Source: Candidatus Binatota bacterium
Lineage (GTDB): Bacteria; Desulfobacterota; Binatia; Bin18
DNA: 17,267 nucleotides
NCBI GenBank assembly: GCA_011523315.1
Contig: WTHE01000567.1
Coordinates: 1 to 17,267 of the forward strand
Reading direction: 5' to 3'
The notes below the pieces were generated by a model. That model worked only from the letters and a program-made list of their open reading frames with translations, had not been told where the DNA came from and did no database searches. The position numbers and the translations under genes were made by a program. Positions 8,118 through 14,582 of the stretch are shown piece by piece (within the stretch, counting starts at the first letter, position 1; each line of letters begins with the position of its first letter).

Positions 8118-9239
8118 TCACTGACGCGCCGGTGTGGTCCGCCCGGGGCGCCTCTCGCTATCGAGAACAGCGTCTTTGACCGCCCGACAAAAGTCGGTGG
8201 TTGAGGACGAGCCGCCCTGGTCAGGGGTCAGAACCTGCCCCTCGGCATAGACGCGGGCGATGGCCGCTTCGAGACGGTCCGCCACGTCCTGCCAGCCAAG
8301 ATACTCCAGCATCAGGCCGGCCGACAGCAGGGTTGCGGTCGGATTGATGATATTGCGGCCGGCAATATCCGGGGCTGTGCCGTGGGCGGACTCGAAATAG
8401 GCGTAGCTCTCGCCGTAGCAGCCGCTGGGCGCTAGCCCCAGACCGCCTATCGTGCCGGCCGCCGCGTCCGAGAGCAGATCTCCGTACAGATTCGGCATCA
8501 CCACCACGTCAAACTGACTCGGGTTTGCCACCAGACGGTGGGCAAAATCATCGACAATATACTGGTTATACTCGATATCGGGGTATTCCCTGGCCGTTTC
8601 TTCGGCGACCTGCCGAAACAGGCCATCGCTGCTCCGCAGCATATTGTACTTGCTGGTACAGGTGACGAGGCCCCGGCCGCCTCGGGCCTTGCGTTTGCGG
8701 GCCAGCTCGCAGGCAAAGCGGACGACCCGCTGGGTGGCCTGGACGGTGATCACCTTGATGGCGAATTTGCCGACGGGCGTCGTATCCAGGGGTTTTTTGG
8801 TCAAATAGCTGGTCACACTCGTCTCGGGCAGGGCCGACAGCACGCCGAGGTCTCCCTCAATGCCCATATACAGGTCTTCGAGGTTCTCCCGCACGATGAC
8901 CAAATCTATGCCCTCGGGCTGTTTCAAGGGACTCTGGAAGCCGGGCAGCCAACGGGTCGGACGCACGTTGGCATAGGTCTGTTTGCCCCAGCGCAGATAA
9001 CTGATGCCACCGGTCGTGCCGTTTGTCGATCCGAACAGGGTCGTGTCAGACTGATCGATCGCTCGGCATAAAGCCTGGTGAAAATCCCGTCGCGAACCGT
9101 ACTGCTTAACCCCGTCTTGTCCGATGGGGAATTCGGTAAACTCGATATCCAGGGCCAAACTCTTCAGCAGGTCGAGCGTCGGCGCCATCGCCTCCGGGGC
9201 AGCATCATCGCCAGGAATGATAACGACACGTTTCGGCAT
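8118..9239 (-). CDS. NAD-type isocitrate/isopropylmalate dehydrogenase family protein
   Basis: A 373-aa beta-decarboxylating dehydrogenase. Visible family parts: N-terminal VVIIPGDDAAPE, substrate Arg region ANVRPTRWLPGFQSPLK, RENLEDLYMGIEGDL (the family usually has ENTEDLY or RELTGG here), TSKYNMLRSSDGLF with the catalytic Lys, EYPDIEYNQYIVDD and NLYGDLLSDAAAGTIGGLG with the metal-binding aspartates, and HGTAPDIAGRNIINP, where Asp after the Pro favours NAD over NADP. It would oxidise and decarboxylate a 2-hydroxy diacid; whether isocitrate, isopropylmalate, homoisocitrate or tartrate cannot be decided, and the Thr-to-Leu change at ENLEDLY argues against assuming isocitrate. The ATG at 9239 is preceded by an AGAGGAGGG ribosome site lying in the end of the AnmK gene, 4 bases away, so the two genes are translationally linked. 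It is the last gene of the minus-strand operon. Confidence 0.88.
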   Translation of the reverse strand: MPKRVVIIPGDDAAPEAMAPTLDLLKSLALDIEFTEFPIGQDGVKQYGSRRDFHQALCRAIDQSDTTLFGSTNGTTGGISYLRWGKQTYANVRPTRWLPGFQSPLKQPEGIDLVIVRENLEDLYMGIEGDLGVLSALPETSVTSYLTKKPLDTTPVGKFAIKVITVQATQRVVRFACELARKRKARGGRGLVTCTSKYNMLRSSDGLFRQVAEETAREYPDIEYNQYIVDDFAHRLVANPSQFDVVVMPNLYGDLLSDAAAGTIGGLGLAPSGCYGESYAYFESAHGTAPDIAGRNIINPTATLLSAGLMLEYLGWQDVADRLEAAIARVYAEGQVLTPDQGGSSSTTDFCRAVKDAVLDSERRPGRTTPARQ

Positions 9240-9243
9240 GGAA

Positions 9244-10428
9244 TTACCCTCCTCTTTGGAGCCGAGTAGTGCGATAGTTGCGTCCCGGCACCACTTTGCC
9301 CAGCACGACCGGCGCCTGGGCGCCGGTTGCCCCGAGCACATTTGACGGCATGCCGTGCAGCGTGGCGTAGGCCAGTACCGCGAAGGCCAGCGCTTCGAGC
9401 GCCTGACTTTCAAAGCCGAGGTCTTCCAGTCTGCGGACCTGGACCTGGGGCAGAGCCCGCGCCAGCCACTCACCCAGCACCGGGTTGAGGCTTCCGCCAC
9501 CGGTCAGCATGATCTCATCCAGCCCACCCTGCGGATACACAAACCTGCGGTAGGCGCGGGCCATGCTTTCGACCGTCAACGCCGTGGCCGTGGCAACCTG
9601 ATCCTCGGCGCTCAGCCGCGACGCCCGGCTGAGAAAGTCGCGGATATACGGCTCACCAAACTCCTCGCGGCCAGTCGATTTGGGCGGGCGGCGCCGAAAA
9701 TACGGATGGCGCAGAAGTTCGGCCAGTAAGGGTTGGTGGACTCGACCGCGACGGGCCAAGCGCCCGTCGCGGTCGTACAGCTTTTTGCCTTGGCTGACCG
9801 CCTGCACCACCCCATCAATGACCATGTTGCCAGGGCCGGTATCAAAGGCCAGGACGCCGTCAAGCCCGTGTTGGGCGGGCAGATAGCTCAGGTTGGCGAT
9901 CCCGCCGATATTGTGAACGGCGACCGACCGCCGGGGCTGATGAAACAAGGCGTAGTGGACATACGGGACGAGAGGAGCGCCTTCCCCGCCCATGGCCACG
10001 TCCGCAGGCCGAAAATCGGCCACCGTCGTGATGCCTGTCCGGGCGGCAATCACGGCCGGCTCAGCGATCTGCAAGGTGGAGCCGGGGCCCGGTCGCTGAC
10101 GGGGTTGATGGTAGATCGTATGGCCGTGCGACCCGATCGCCGTCACCCGCTCACACGACAGGTCGGCCGCCTGACACAGCTTGAGGGCGGCCTTGGCAAA
10201 CAGCTCGCCCAGCAGCACATTGACCTGGGCGACCTCAGCGGCTGGCACCGCAGCGCCCTGACTGAGCCGCAATAAACGCTCACGAACCGGGCGGGTATAC
10301 GGAAACGCGCGAAACATGCGCTGGTGCGTCTGCAAACGTTGGCGGGCAAAGCTGATATCGACCAGCACGGCGTCAATCCCGTCGTGCGAGGTGCCGGACA
10401 TCAGGCCAATCAGGGTGTGGGTCGGCAT
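9244..10428 (-). CDS. anmK: Anhydro-N-acetylmuramic acid kinase (AnmK)
   Basis: A 394-aa ASKHA kinase of the usual AnmK length. Motifs: GLMSGTSHDGIDAVLVD at the N-terminus (ATP loop), GSHGHTIYHQP, DFRPADVAMGGEGAPLVPYVHY, HNIGGIANLSYL, AFDTGPGNMVID carrying the catalytic Asp, LTGGGSLNPVL, and ESQALEALAFAVLAYATLHGMPSNVLGATGA near the end. The family opens and phosphorylates anhydro-MurNAc released from the cell wall, giving MurNAc-6-phosphate for recycling; this is a cytoplasmic step typical of Gram-negative bacteria. It lies 26 bases after the SCP2-like gene and 4 bases before the dehydrogenase gene on the minus strand. I see no clear ribosome site before ATG 10428, so coupling to upstream translation is possible. 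No MurQ or other recycling gene is in view. Confidence 0.95.
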   Translation of the reverse strand: MPTHTLIGLMSGTSHDGIDAVLVDISFARQRLQTHQRMFRAFPYTRPVRERLLRLSQGAAVPAAEVAQVNVLLGELFAKAALKLCQAADLSCERVTAIGSHGHTIYHQPRQRPGPGSTLQIAEPAVIAARTGITTVADFRPADVAMGGEGAPLVPYVHYALFHQPRRSVAVHNIGGIANLSYLPAQHGLDGVLAFDTGPGNMVIDGVVQAVSQGKKLYDRDGRLARRGRVHQPLLAELLRHPYFRRRPPKSTGREEFGEPYIRDFLSRASRLSAEDQVATATALTVESMARAYRRFVYPQGGLDEIMLTGGGSLNPVLGEWLARALPQVQVRRLEDLGFESQALEALAFAVLAYATLHGMPSNVLGATGAQAPVVLGKVVPGRNYRTTRLQRGG

Positions 10429-10454
10429 GGGGACTTGGGCGGGGAGGCGACGAC

Positions 10455-10793
10455 TCAGTCGCTCAGGTCAAACTGAAAAACCGCGTCCATACCTTTTGCG
10501 CCGGCTTTGTTGAAGCTATCGGCCGAGCCATCAATCACCTGCTGGACCGAGGTCACCTCGGGATCATCCGAGCCGCGGGCCGTGAACAGCCCTTGCAGGC
10601 GCATCGCCAGCCCCATATCACCGCTGATCTTGAGCTTGCCGCTCATAAAGGCCATCTGGCCGTTCAATTTCCCGTTTATCATGTCCAGATAATCACTCTC
10701 CTTCATGGAAATCGTGATATTGGGCGAGGCGTGCGCACCGGTTTGCACCTCAATGGCCTCATTGGCGATATGAAAGTAATACTGGGTAGCCAT
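10455..10793 (-). CDS. SCP2-like sterol/lipid-carrier domain protein, apparently circularly permuted
   Basis: A 112-aa protein. Residues 4-70 match the middle and C-terminal part of the SCP2 fold: YYFHIANEAIEVQTG, PNITISM, then YLDMINGKLNGQMAFMSGKL and KISGDMGLAMRLQGLF, the most conserved block. The helix and first strand that normally precede this are absent at the N-terminus, but a segment of exactly that type (VQQVIDGSADSFNKAGAKGMDAVFQFDL) closes the protein at residues 83-110. This gives a circularly permuted order. SCP2 domains bind lipids or acyl-CoA in a hydrophobic tunnel; the ligand here is unknown. ATG 10793 has AGGAGG seven bases upstream, so it is preferred to the in-frame ATG at 10826. 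It heads the operon with anmK and the dehydrogenase gene. The stop is followed by no SCP2-like sequence in another frame. Confidence 0.75.
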   Translation of the reverse strand: MATQYYFHIANEAIEVQTGAHASPNITISMKESDYLDMINGKLNGQMAFMSGKLKISGDMGLAMRLQGLFTARGSDDPEVTSVQQVIDGSADSFNKAGAKGMDAVFQFDLSD

Positions 10794-10822
10794 GCGGAGT
10801 CCTCCTGTGGGAAATGAAGTCG

Positions 10823-10852
10823 CCAAAGGCTACCACACTCTGTGTCCTTTGG
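10823..10852. repeat. Nested hairpin in the divergent intergenic region
   Basis: CCAAAGG (10823-10829) pairs with CCTTTGG (10846-10852), and inside ACAC (10835-10838) pairs with GTGT (10842-10845) around TCT, leaving a 5-base bulge. It lies 30 bases upstream of the SCP2-like start codon (minus strand) and about 100 bases before the plus-strand exported protein gene. It could be a regulator site or a leader structure; no T-tract makes it a terminator. Confidence 0.45.
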
Positions 10853-10954
10853 GAACTAAATCGCTCGGTGGGATTGTGTCAGCGGACCAGAACGGCAATA
10901 TGGGGGGATCGGGCGACAGCCCGGCTTGGCCGACACGCCTGACAGGAGGAAGCC

Positions 10955-11410
10955 ATGACACGATTTGGTCGGCATTTGCTATGCTGCGGCCTGGCCCTCA
11001 TACTGGCCGGCTGGGCGGTGCCGAGTTCGGCCCAGGAGACCAGTCCCAGCCGGCCAGCCCTTGAGGCGCACGCCTCGGAGTCGATTGTCGAGATCACGAC
11101 GATTGGCCGAAAAAGCGGCCAGCCGCGCACCATCCCGATCTGGTTCATTTATGAGCACGACCGCTTGTACATCCAGGCCGGAAATGACGGCAAAACCGCC
11201 TGGTATCGAAACCTGAGGAAAAATAGTCAGATAGGCTTGAAGATTGGAGATCTTGCTTTCAGTGGCACAGCCCGCTTCATCGACGACCCGGCAGAAACGG
11301 AACGAATCCATGAGATGTTCCGCAGTAAGTACTTGAGAGCGCGTCTTGCAGCCTGGGTCGGATCGCAGATCGGGCACGGCAGAGTGGTCGAGATTGAACT
11401 GCCATTTTGA
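10955..11410 (+). CDS. Exported deazaflavin (F420)-dependent nitroreductase-like protein
   Basis: A 151-aa protein. The first 27 or so residues are a Sec-type signal peptide: Arg near the start, hydrophobic CCGLALILAGWAV, and a likely cut after VPSSA. The rest matches the deazaflavin-dependent nitroreductase (DUF385, Ddn-like) split barrel: VEITTIGRKSGQPRTIPIWF, a strand pair DRLYIQAGN, then TAWYRNLRKNSQIGLKIG and TARFIDD with a short C-terminal helix and strand. Family members bind F420 or flavins and reduce quinones or nitro compounds, usually in the cytoplasm or on the inner membrane face, so export is unusual. ATG 10955 follows AGGAGGA. It is transcribed divergently from the SCP2-anmK operon and stands alone before carD. 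The stretch near 11215-11280 is less GC-rich than its surroundings. The exact substrate cannot be told from sequence. Confidence 0.75.
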   Translation: MTRFGRHLLCCGLALILAGWAVPSSAQETSPSRPALEAHASESIVEITTIGRKSGQPRTIPIWFIYEHDRLYIQAGNDGKTAWYRNLRKNSQIGLKIGDLAFSGTARFIDDPAETERIHEMFRSKYLRARLAAWVGSQIGHGRVVEIELPF

Positions 11411-11441
11411 AAAACTTGCCTGTTTTCGGATAGTTAGAAAT

Positions 11442-11470
11442 TTGACGACAGCGCCCGAATCCGTTACCAT
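11442..11470 (+). promoter_or_regulatory. Sigma-70-type promoter for carD
   Basis: TTGACG (11442-11447), a 17-base spacer and TACCAT (11465-11470) lie 34 bases upstream of the carD ATG. The -35 matches five of six consensus bases and the -10 four of six, with optimal spacing. The -10 ends before an AGGAGGG ribosome site at 11492-11498. Confidence 0.6.
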
Positions 11471-11504
11471 TTCCCGATCCTGAGTGCCGCTAGGAGGGAA
11501 GCCG

Positions 11505-11987
11505 ATGTTCAAGATTGGGGAGAAGGTCGTCTATCCTGGCCATGGTGTAGGGGTGATTGAGGGGATGCAGGCGAAAAGCATCTCCGGCCACGAGCAGAAG
11601 TTCTACGTGTTGCGGATCCTGGAAAGCGACATGACCATCATGATCCCGACCACCAACGTGGCAGCGGCAGGTCTCCGCCCGGTCATCAGCAAGGAAATGG
11701 TCAGAAAAGTCTATCGCATCCTGCGCACCAAAAAAGTCGAAGTCGATCAACAGACCTGGAACCGTCGCTATCGCGAGTATACCGAGATGATCAAAACCGG
11801 CTCGGTGTTGGAAATCGCCAAGGTGCTGCGCGACCTGTTTGTGCTGAAAGCCGACAAAGAGCTGTCGTTTGGGGAGCGGAAAATGCTCGACACAGCCCGC
11901 AACCTGCTCGTCAAAGAGCTGTCCATCGCCAGTGCCCACACCGAAGAGAAGATCATGGATGATCTGAAAACCATCTTCGCCCACTGA
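11505..11987 (+). CDS. carD: CarD/CdnL-family RNA-polymerase-binding transcription regulator
   Basis: A 160-aa CarD-family protein. Residues 1-60 are the Tudor-like polymerase-interaction domain (MFKIGEKVVYPGHGVGVIEG, then QKFYVLRILESDMTIMIPTTNVAAAGLRPV). Residues 65-160 form the helical DNA-binding part, with the conserved Trp85 in QQTWNRRYREY that wedges into the open promoter. The family binds the polymerase beta subunit and stabilises open complexes, often at rRNA and housekeeping promoters. ATG 11505 is chosen over an in-frame ATG at 11484 because AGGAGGG sits directly upstream and MFKIG is the usual family start. The gene ends with a strong terminator and is followed by ispD; the carD-ispD neighbourhood is known from several bacterial phyla, usually with ispF next, which is absent here. 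Confidence 0.95.
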   Translation: MFKIGEKVVYPGHGVGVIEGMQAKSISGHEQKFYVLRILESDMTIMIPTTNVAAAGLRPVISKEMVRKVYRILRTKKVEVDQQTWNRRYREYTEMIKTGSVLEIAKVLRDLFVLKADKELSFGERKMLDTARNLLVKELSIASAHTEEKIMDDLKTIFAH

Positions 11988-12021
11988 GTTTTCACCCCTG
12001 TTCTCGATTCACTCTGAACGG

Positions 12022-12053
12022 CAAAGGCTGGGAATATCCCAGCCTTTGTTTTT
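12022..12053 (+). terminator. Strong rho-independent terminator after carD, abutting the ispD start codon
   Basis: CAAAGGCTGGGA (12022-12033) pairs perfectly with TCCCAGCCTTTG (12037-12048) around a 3-base loop and is followed directly by five T. The T-tract ends three bases before the ispD ATG at 12057. The left arm is A-rich, so the structure works mainly for plus-strand transcription. Confidence 0.92.
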
Positions 12054-12056
12054 GCC

Positions 12057-12803
12057 ATGCACGCCAACGCGGTCATTGTTGCAGCCGGCAAGGGCGAACG
12101 CCTGGGCACACGGGTGCCCAAGCCATTCCTGCCCGTGGCCGAGCTGCCCCTCCTGGTCCATACCCTGCGCAGCCTCGACCGGGCACGACTGCTGTCCAGC
12201 CTCGTTGTCGTGGTCGCTCCTGAGCGCGAAGCGCTGTGCCGAGAGCTGCTCAATGCCCACGGGCCGTTTCGGTCTGCCATACGCCTGACCCACGGTGGCC
12301 CCCAACGCCAGGACTCGGTTCGCCTCGGCCTCGCCGCGCTGGATGCCGAGTGCGATATCGTGGTAATCCACGACGCCGCCCGCCCATTCATCAGTCCGGA
12401 CGTCATTCACGCCAGCATTCGAGTTGCCAGCCAAGCCGGGGCGGCGCTGGTTGCGGTGCCCGCAGCCGATACCCTCAAACGTGTTGAACAGGTGGACGAT
12501 GAGACTCCCCTCAGCACGGAATCATCGCTCATCTCTCCCGTTCGGACGGTGGTCGAGACGCTGTCGCGCCAGGACGTGTGGCTGGCCCAGACCCCCCAGA
12601 CCTTCCGTGTTCCGCTGATCAGAGCGGCTCACCAACGTGCCCTGGATGAGGCGATTCAGGTCACCGACGACGCGGCGCTTATTGAAAAATTCGGTGGGAC
12701 AGTCCAGATTGTGCCTGGCGAGCGGCGGAATTTTAAGATTACCACTCCAGACGACCTGCGTATGGCAGAGGCCCTGCTCAGCGCTCACGCAAGTGAACGC
12801 TGA
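12057..12803 (+). CDS. ispD: 2-C-methyl-D-erythritol 4-phosphate cytidylyltransferase (IspD)
   Basis: A 248-aa nucleotidyltransferase of the MEP isoprenoid pathway, which joins CTP and methylerythritol phosphate. Motifs: NAVIVAAGKGERLGTRVPKPFLPV (CTP loop), GGPQRQDSVRLGL, VVIHDAARPFI, VAVPAADTLKRV, DVWLAQTPQTFR, QVTDDAALIEKFG and GERRNFKITTPDDL at the end. Between ADTLKRV and the TVVETLSRQ stretch there are about 15 more residues than in typical IspD proteins (D147-V162 region), coinciding with an inverted repeat. ATG 12057 is the only plausible start: the upstream frame is stopped at 12015 and no other start codon intervenes. No ribosome site is free, because the preceding 32 bases are a terminator hairpin and T-tract. 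The gene is followed after 34 bases by proS; ispF, its frequent partner, is not next to it. Confidence 0.95.
   Translation: MHANAVIVAAGKGERLGTRVPKPFLPVAELPLLVHTLRSLDRARLLSSLVVVVAPEREALCRELLNAHGPFRSAIRLTHGGPQRQDSVRLGLAALDAECDIVVIHDAARPFISPDVIHASIRVASQAGAALVAVPAADTLKRVEQVDDETPLSTESSLISPVRTVVETLSRQDVWLAQTPQTFRVPLIRAAHQRALDEAIQVTDDAALIEKFGGTVQIVPGERRNFKITTPDDLRMAEALLSAHASER
12495..12533 (+). repeat. Decayed palindromic element inside ispD
   Basis: CGATGA (12497-12502) pairs with TCATCG (12522-12527), and GATGAG (12498-12503) alternatively with CTCATC (12528-12533). The addA element has the same CGATGA and TCATCG inner arms, with 22 rather than 19 bases between them, read in the same phase (N-D-D then S-S-L in AddA, D-D-E then S-S-L here). 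It falls where IspD has extra residues. Relationship is inferred. Confidence 0.45.
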
Positions 12804-12837
12804 GACTCACCTCTTTTGACAGACACGGAGGAGCGGC

Positions 12838-14415
12838 ATGAACCGAGCCCGAAAGACGGCGATTTCTCCAACCCGAGACGAAGACTACACCGAGTGGTAC
12901 CAGCAGGTCATTCGGGCCGCCGACCTGGCAGAAACCTCGGCGGTCCGGGGTTGTATGGTCATCAAGCCGTGGGGCTACAGCCTGTGGGAGAACATTCAGC
13001 GCGTCCTGGACGGCATGTTCAAGGCCACCGGCCATCAAAACGCCTATTTCCCGCTCTTCATTCCGCTCAGTTTCATGCAAAAAGAGGCCGAGCACGTCGA
13101 AGGCTTTGCCAAAGAATGCGCGGTCGTGACCCATCATCGGCTGGAGGCCGGGCCGGACGGCCGGCTCGTCCCGTCCGGAGAGCTGACCGAGCCCCTGGTG
13201 GTTCGCCCCACCTCTGAGACCATTATTGGGGCAACGTTCGCCAAGTGGGTGCAGTCCTACCGGGACCTGCCGCTGCTGATCAACCAGTGGGCCAATGTCG
13301 TGCGCTGGGAAATGCGACCGCGTATCTTTCTACGCACCGCCGAATTCCTATGGCAGGAGGGCCACACGGTTCACGCCACCGCCGAGGACGCCCAGCAGGA
13401 GACTGCCCGGATGCTGGGCGTATACGCCGATTTTGCCGAGCGTTACATGGCGATTCCGGTTATCAAAGGCGAAAAGACCCTGAGCGAGCGCTTCCCCGGC
13501 GCTGTATCCACCTATTCCATTGAGGCCATGATGCAGGACCGCAAGGCGCTCCAGGCCGGCACCTCACATTTTCTGGGCCAGAACTTTGCCCGTTCGTCCG
13601 AGATTCGCTTCTCCGACCCCAGCGGCCAGGACGCCTACGCCTGGACCACCTCGTGGGGGGTCTCGACGCGCCTCATCGGCGGCTTGATCATGACCCATAG
13701 CGACGATAACGGCCTGATTCTGCCGCCCAAACTGGCCCCCCGGCATGTCGTGATTCTGCCCCTGCTGCGCAAGAATACAAACCGGGCCGCAATCCTGGCC
13801 TACTGCGAGAGCCTGGCCCAGGAGCTGCGGGCGCTACGCTACAAAGGGAATCCTCCTGACTCCCTGAGCGAGGATGAGACGAGGATTCCCTTTGACGACG
13901 ACCAGCCCCTGCAGGTCGAACTTGACGTGCGGGACGCCTCGGGCGGAGAAAAGGTCTGGTCGTGGATTAAAAAAGGCGTGCCCATCCGACTCGAGATCGG
14001 ACAGCGGGAGCTTGAAGGCAACACGGTTTTTGTCGGCCGCCGCGACCGACAACAGTCGGAGCGGGTGAGCCAGTCGCGGGCCGAGTTTGTGGCAACGGTC
14101 AGCGCCCAACTCGACGACATCCAGCACGGCCTGTTTGACCGCGCCCGCCGCTTCTGCGATCAGCATACGCAGCGCATTGACTCAAAAGCCGACCTGTACG
14201 ACTTCTTTACCCCAAAAAACCGGGACAAACCGGAGATCCACGCCGGCTTTGCCCTCAGCCACTGGAACGGCCAGCCCGATGTCGAAGAGACGATCAAGAA
14301 TGACCTGAACGTCACGATCCGGTGCATTCCGCTCGACGCCCCGGAAGAGGAGGGCAGCTGCGTGCTGAGCGGCCAAGCCAGCAAGCGGCGGGTCGTTTTC
14401 GCCAAGTCGTATTAG
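12838..14415 (+). CDS. proS: Prolyl-tRNA synthetase, ProS type 3 (archaeal/eukaryotic-type)
   Basis: A 525-aa class II aminoacyl-tRNA synthetase that charges tRNA-Pro. Motif 1 region is VIKPWGYSLWENIQRVLD, followed by TSETIIGATFAKWVQSYRDLPLLINQW; motif 2 is VVRWEMRPRIFLRTAEFLWQEGH; motif 3 is SWGVSTRLIGGLIMTHSDDNGLILPP. The anticodon-binding domain follows (WIKKGVPIRLEIGQRELEG, VGRRD), then the extra C-terminal domain ending in Tyr that marks ProS type 3, without the bacterial-type editing insertion. ATG 12838 has a GGAGGAG ribosome site. Residues 336-352 (KGNPPDSLSEDETRIPF) are a 17-aa insert encoded by a perfect hairpin, just before the conserved strand of the anticodon-binding domain; the residues around it continue the family pattern. 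The gene lies 34 bases after ispD and probably shares its transcript. Confidence 0.96.
   Translation: MNRARKTAISPTRDEDYTEWYQQVIRAADLAETSAVRGCMVIKPWGYSLWENIQRVLDGMFKATGHQNAYFPLFIPLSFMQKEAEHVEGFAKECAVVTHHRLEAGPDGRLVPSGELTEPLVVRPTSETIIGATFAKWVQSYRDLPLLINQWANVVRWEMRPRIFLRTAEFLWQEGHTVHATAEDAQQETARMLGVYADFAERYMAIPVIKGEKTLSERFPGAVSTYSIEAMMQDRKALQAGTSHFLGQNFARSSEIRFSDPSGQDAYAWTTSWGVSTRLIGGLIMTHSDDNGLILPPKLAPRHVVILPLLRKNTNRAAILAYCESLAQELRALRYKGNPPDSLSEDETRIPFDDDQPLQVELDVRDASGGEKVWSWIKKGVPIRLEIGQRELEGNTVFVGRRDRQQSERVSQSRAEFVATVSAQLDDIQHGLFDRARRFCDQHTQRIDSKADLYDFFTPKNRDKPEIHAGFALSHWNGQPDVEETIKNDLNVTIRCIPLDAPEEEGSCVLSGQASKRRVVFAKSY
13842..13894 (+). repeat. Palindromic element inside proS: perfect 14-bp inverted repeat, read in frame
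   Basis: CAAAGGGAATCCTC (13842-13855) is the exact reverse complement of GAGGATTCCCTTTG (13881-13894). The 51 bases 13843-13893 are 17 complete codons giving K-G-N at one end and P-F at the other, as in the addA element, in the same phase. The middle contains GAGGATGAGA, similar to the core of the intergenic hairpins. Seen directly; mobility is inference. Confidence 0.8.
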
Positions 14416-14494
14416 CCCGATGGCACCTTCTCACCGCTGATGAAAGGTCGGGTCTTCGGCCTGGAGCTGACCTATCACTTCACCGGTGTCTGAT

Positions 14495-14516
14495 CGGCCT
14501 GGGACGGCCGTCTTTT
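14495..14516 (+). terminator. Possible weak terminator downstream of proS
   Basis: CGGCC (14495-14499) and GGCCG (14506-14510) pair around a 6-base loop and are followed by TCTTTT. The stem is short, so termination would be partial at best. The rest of the 167-base gap (14416-14582) holds no ORF that I can support. Confidence 0.35.
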
Positions 14517-14582
14517 CGGAGACGCCCGATCCGCCAGCTCTCGACCCTGGCCCACTGCCGGGTGTCTGAAGGAGACACGCTC

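Noticed and set aside
8349..8369. 8-bp inverted repeat GATATTGC/GCAATATC
   Set aside because: It encodes the conserved AGRNIINP stretch of the dehydrogenase, so the codons are explained by protein conservation.
12781..12800. Near-perfect hairpin with a GCAA loop at the end of ispD
   Set aside because: It has one mismatch and no T-tract directly after; it is likely chance from the last codons, though it could be tested as part of an attenuator.
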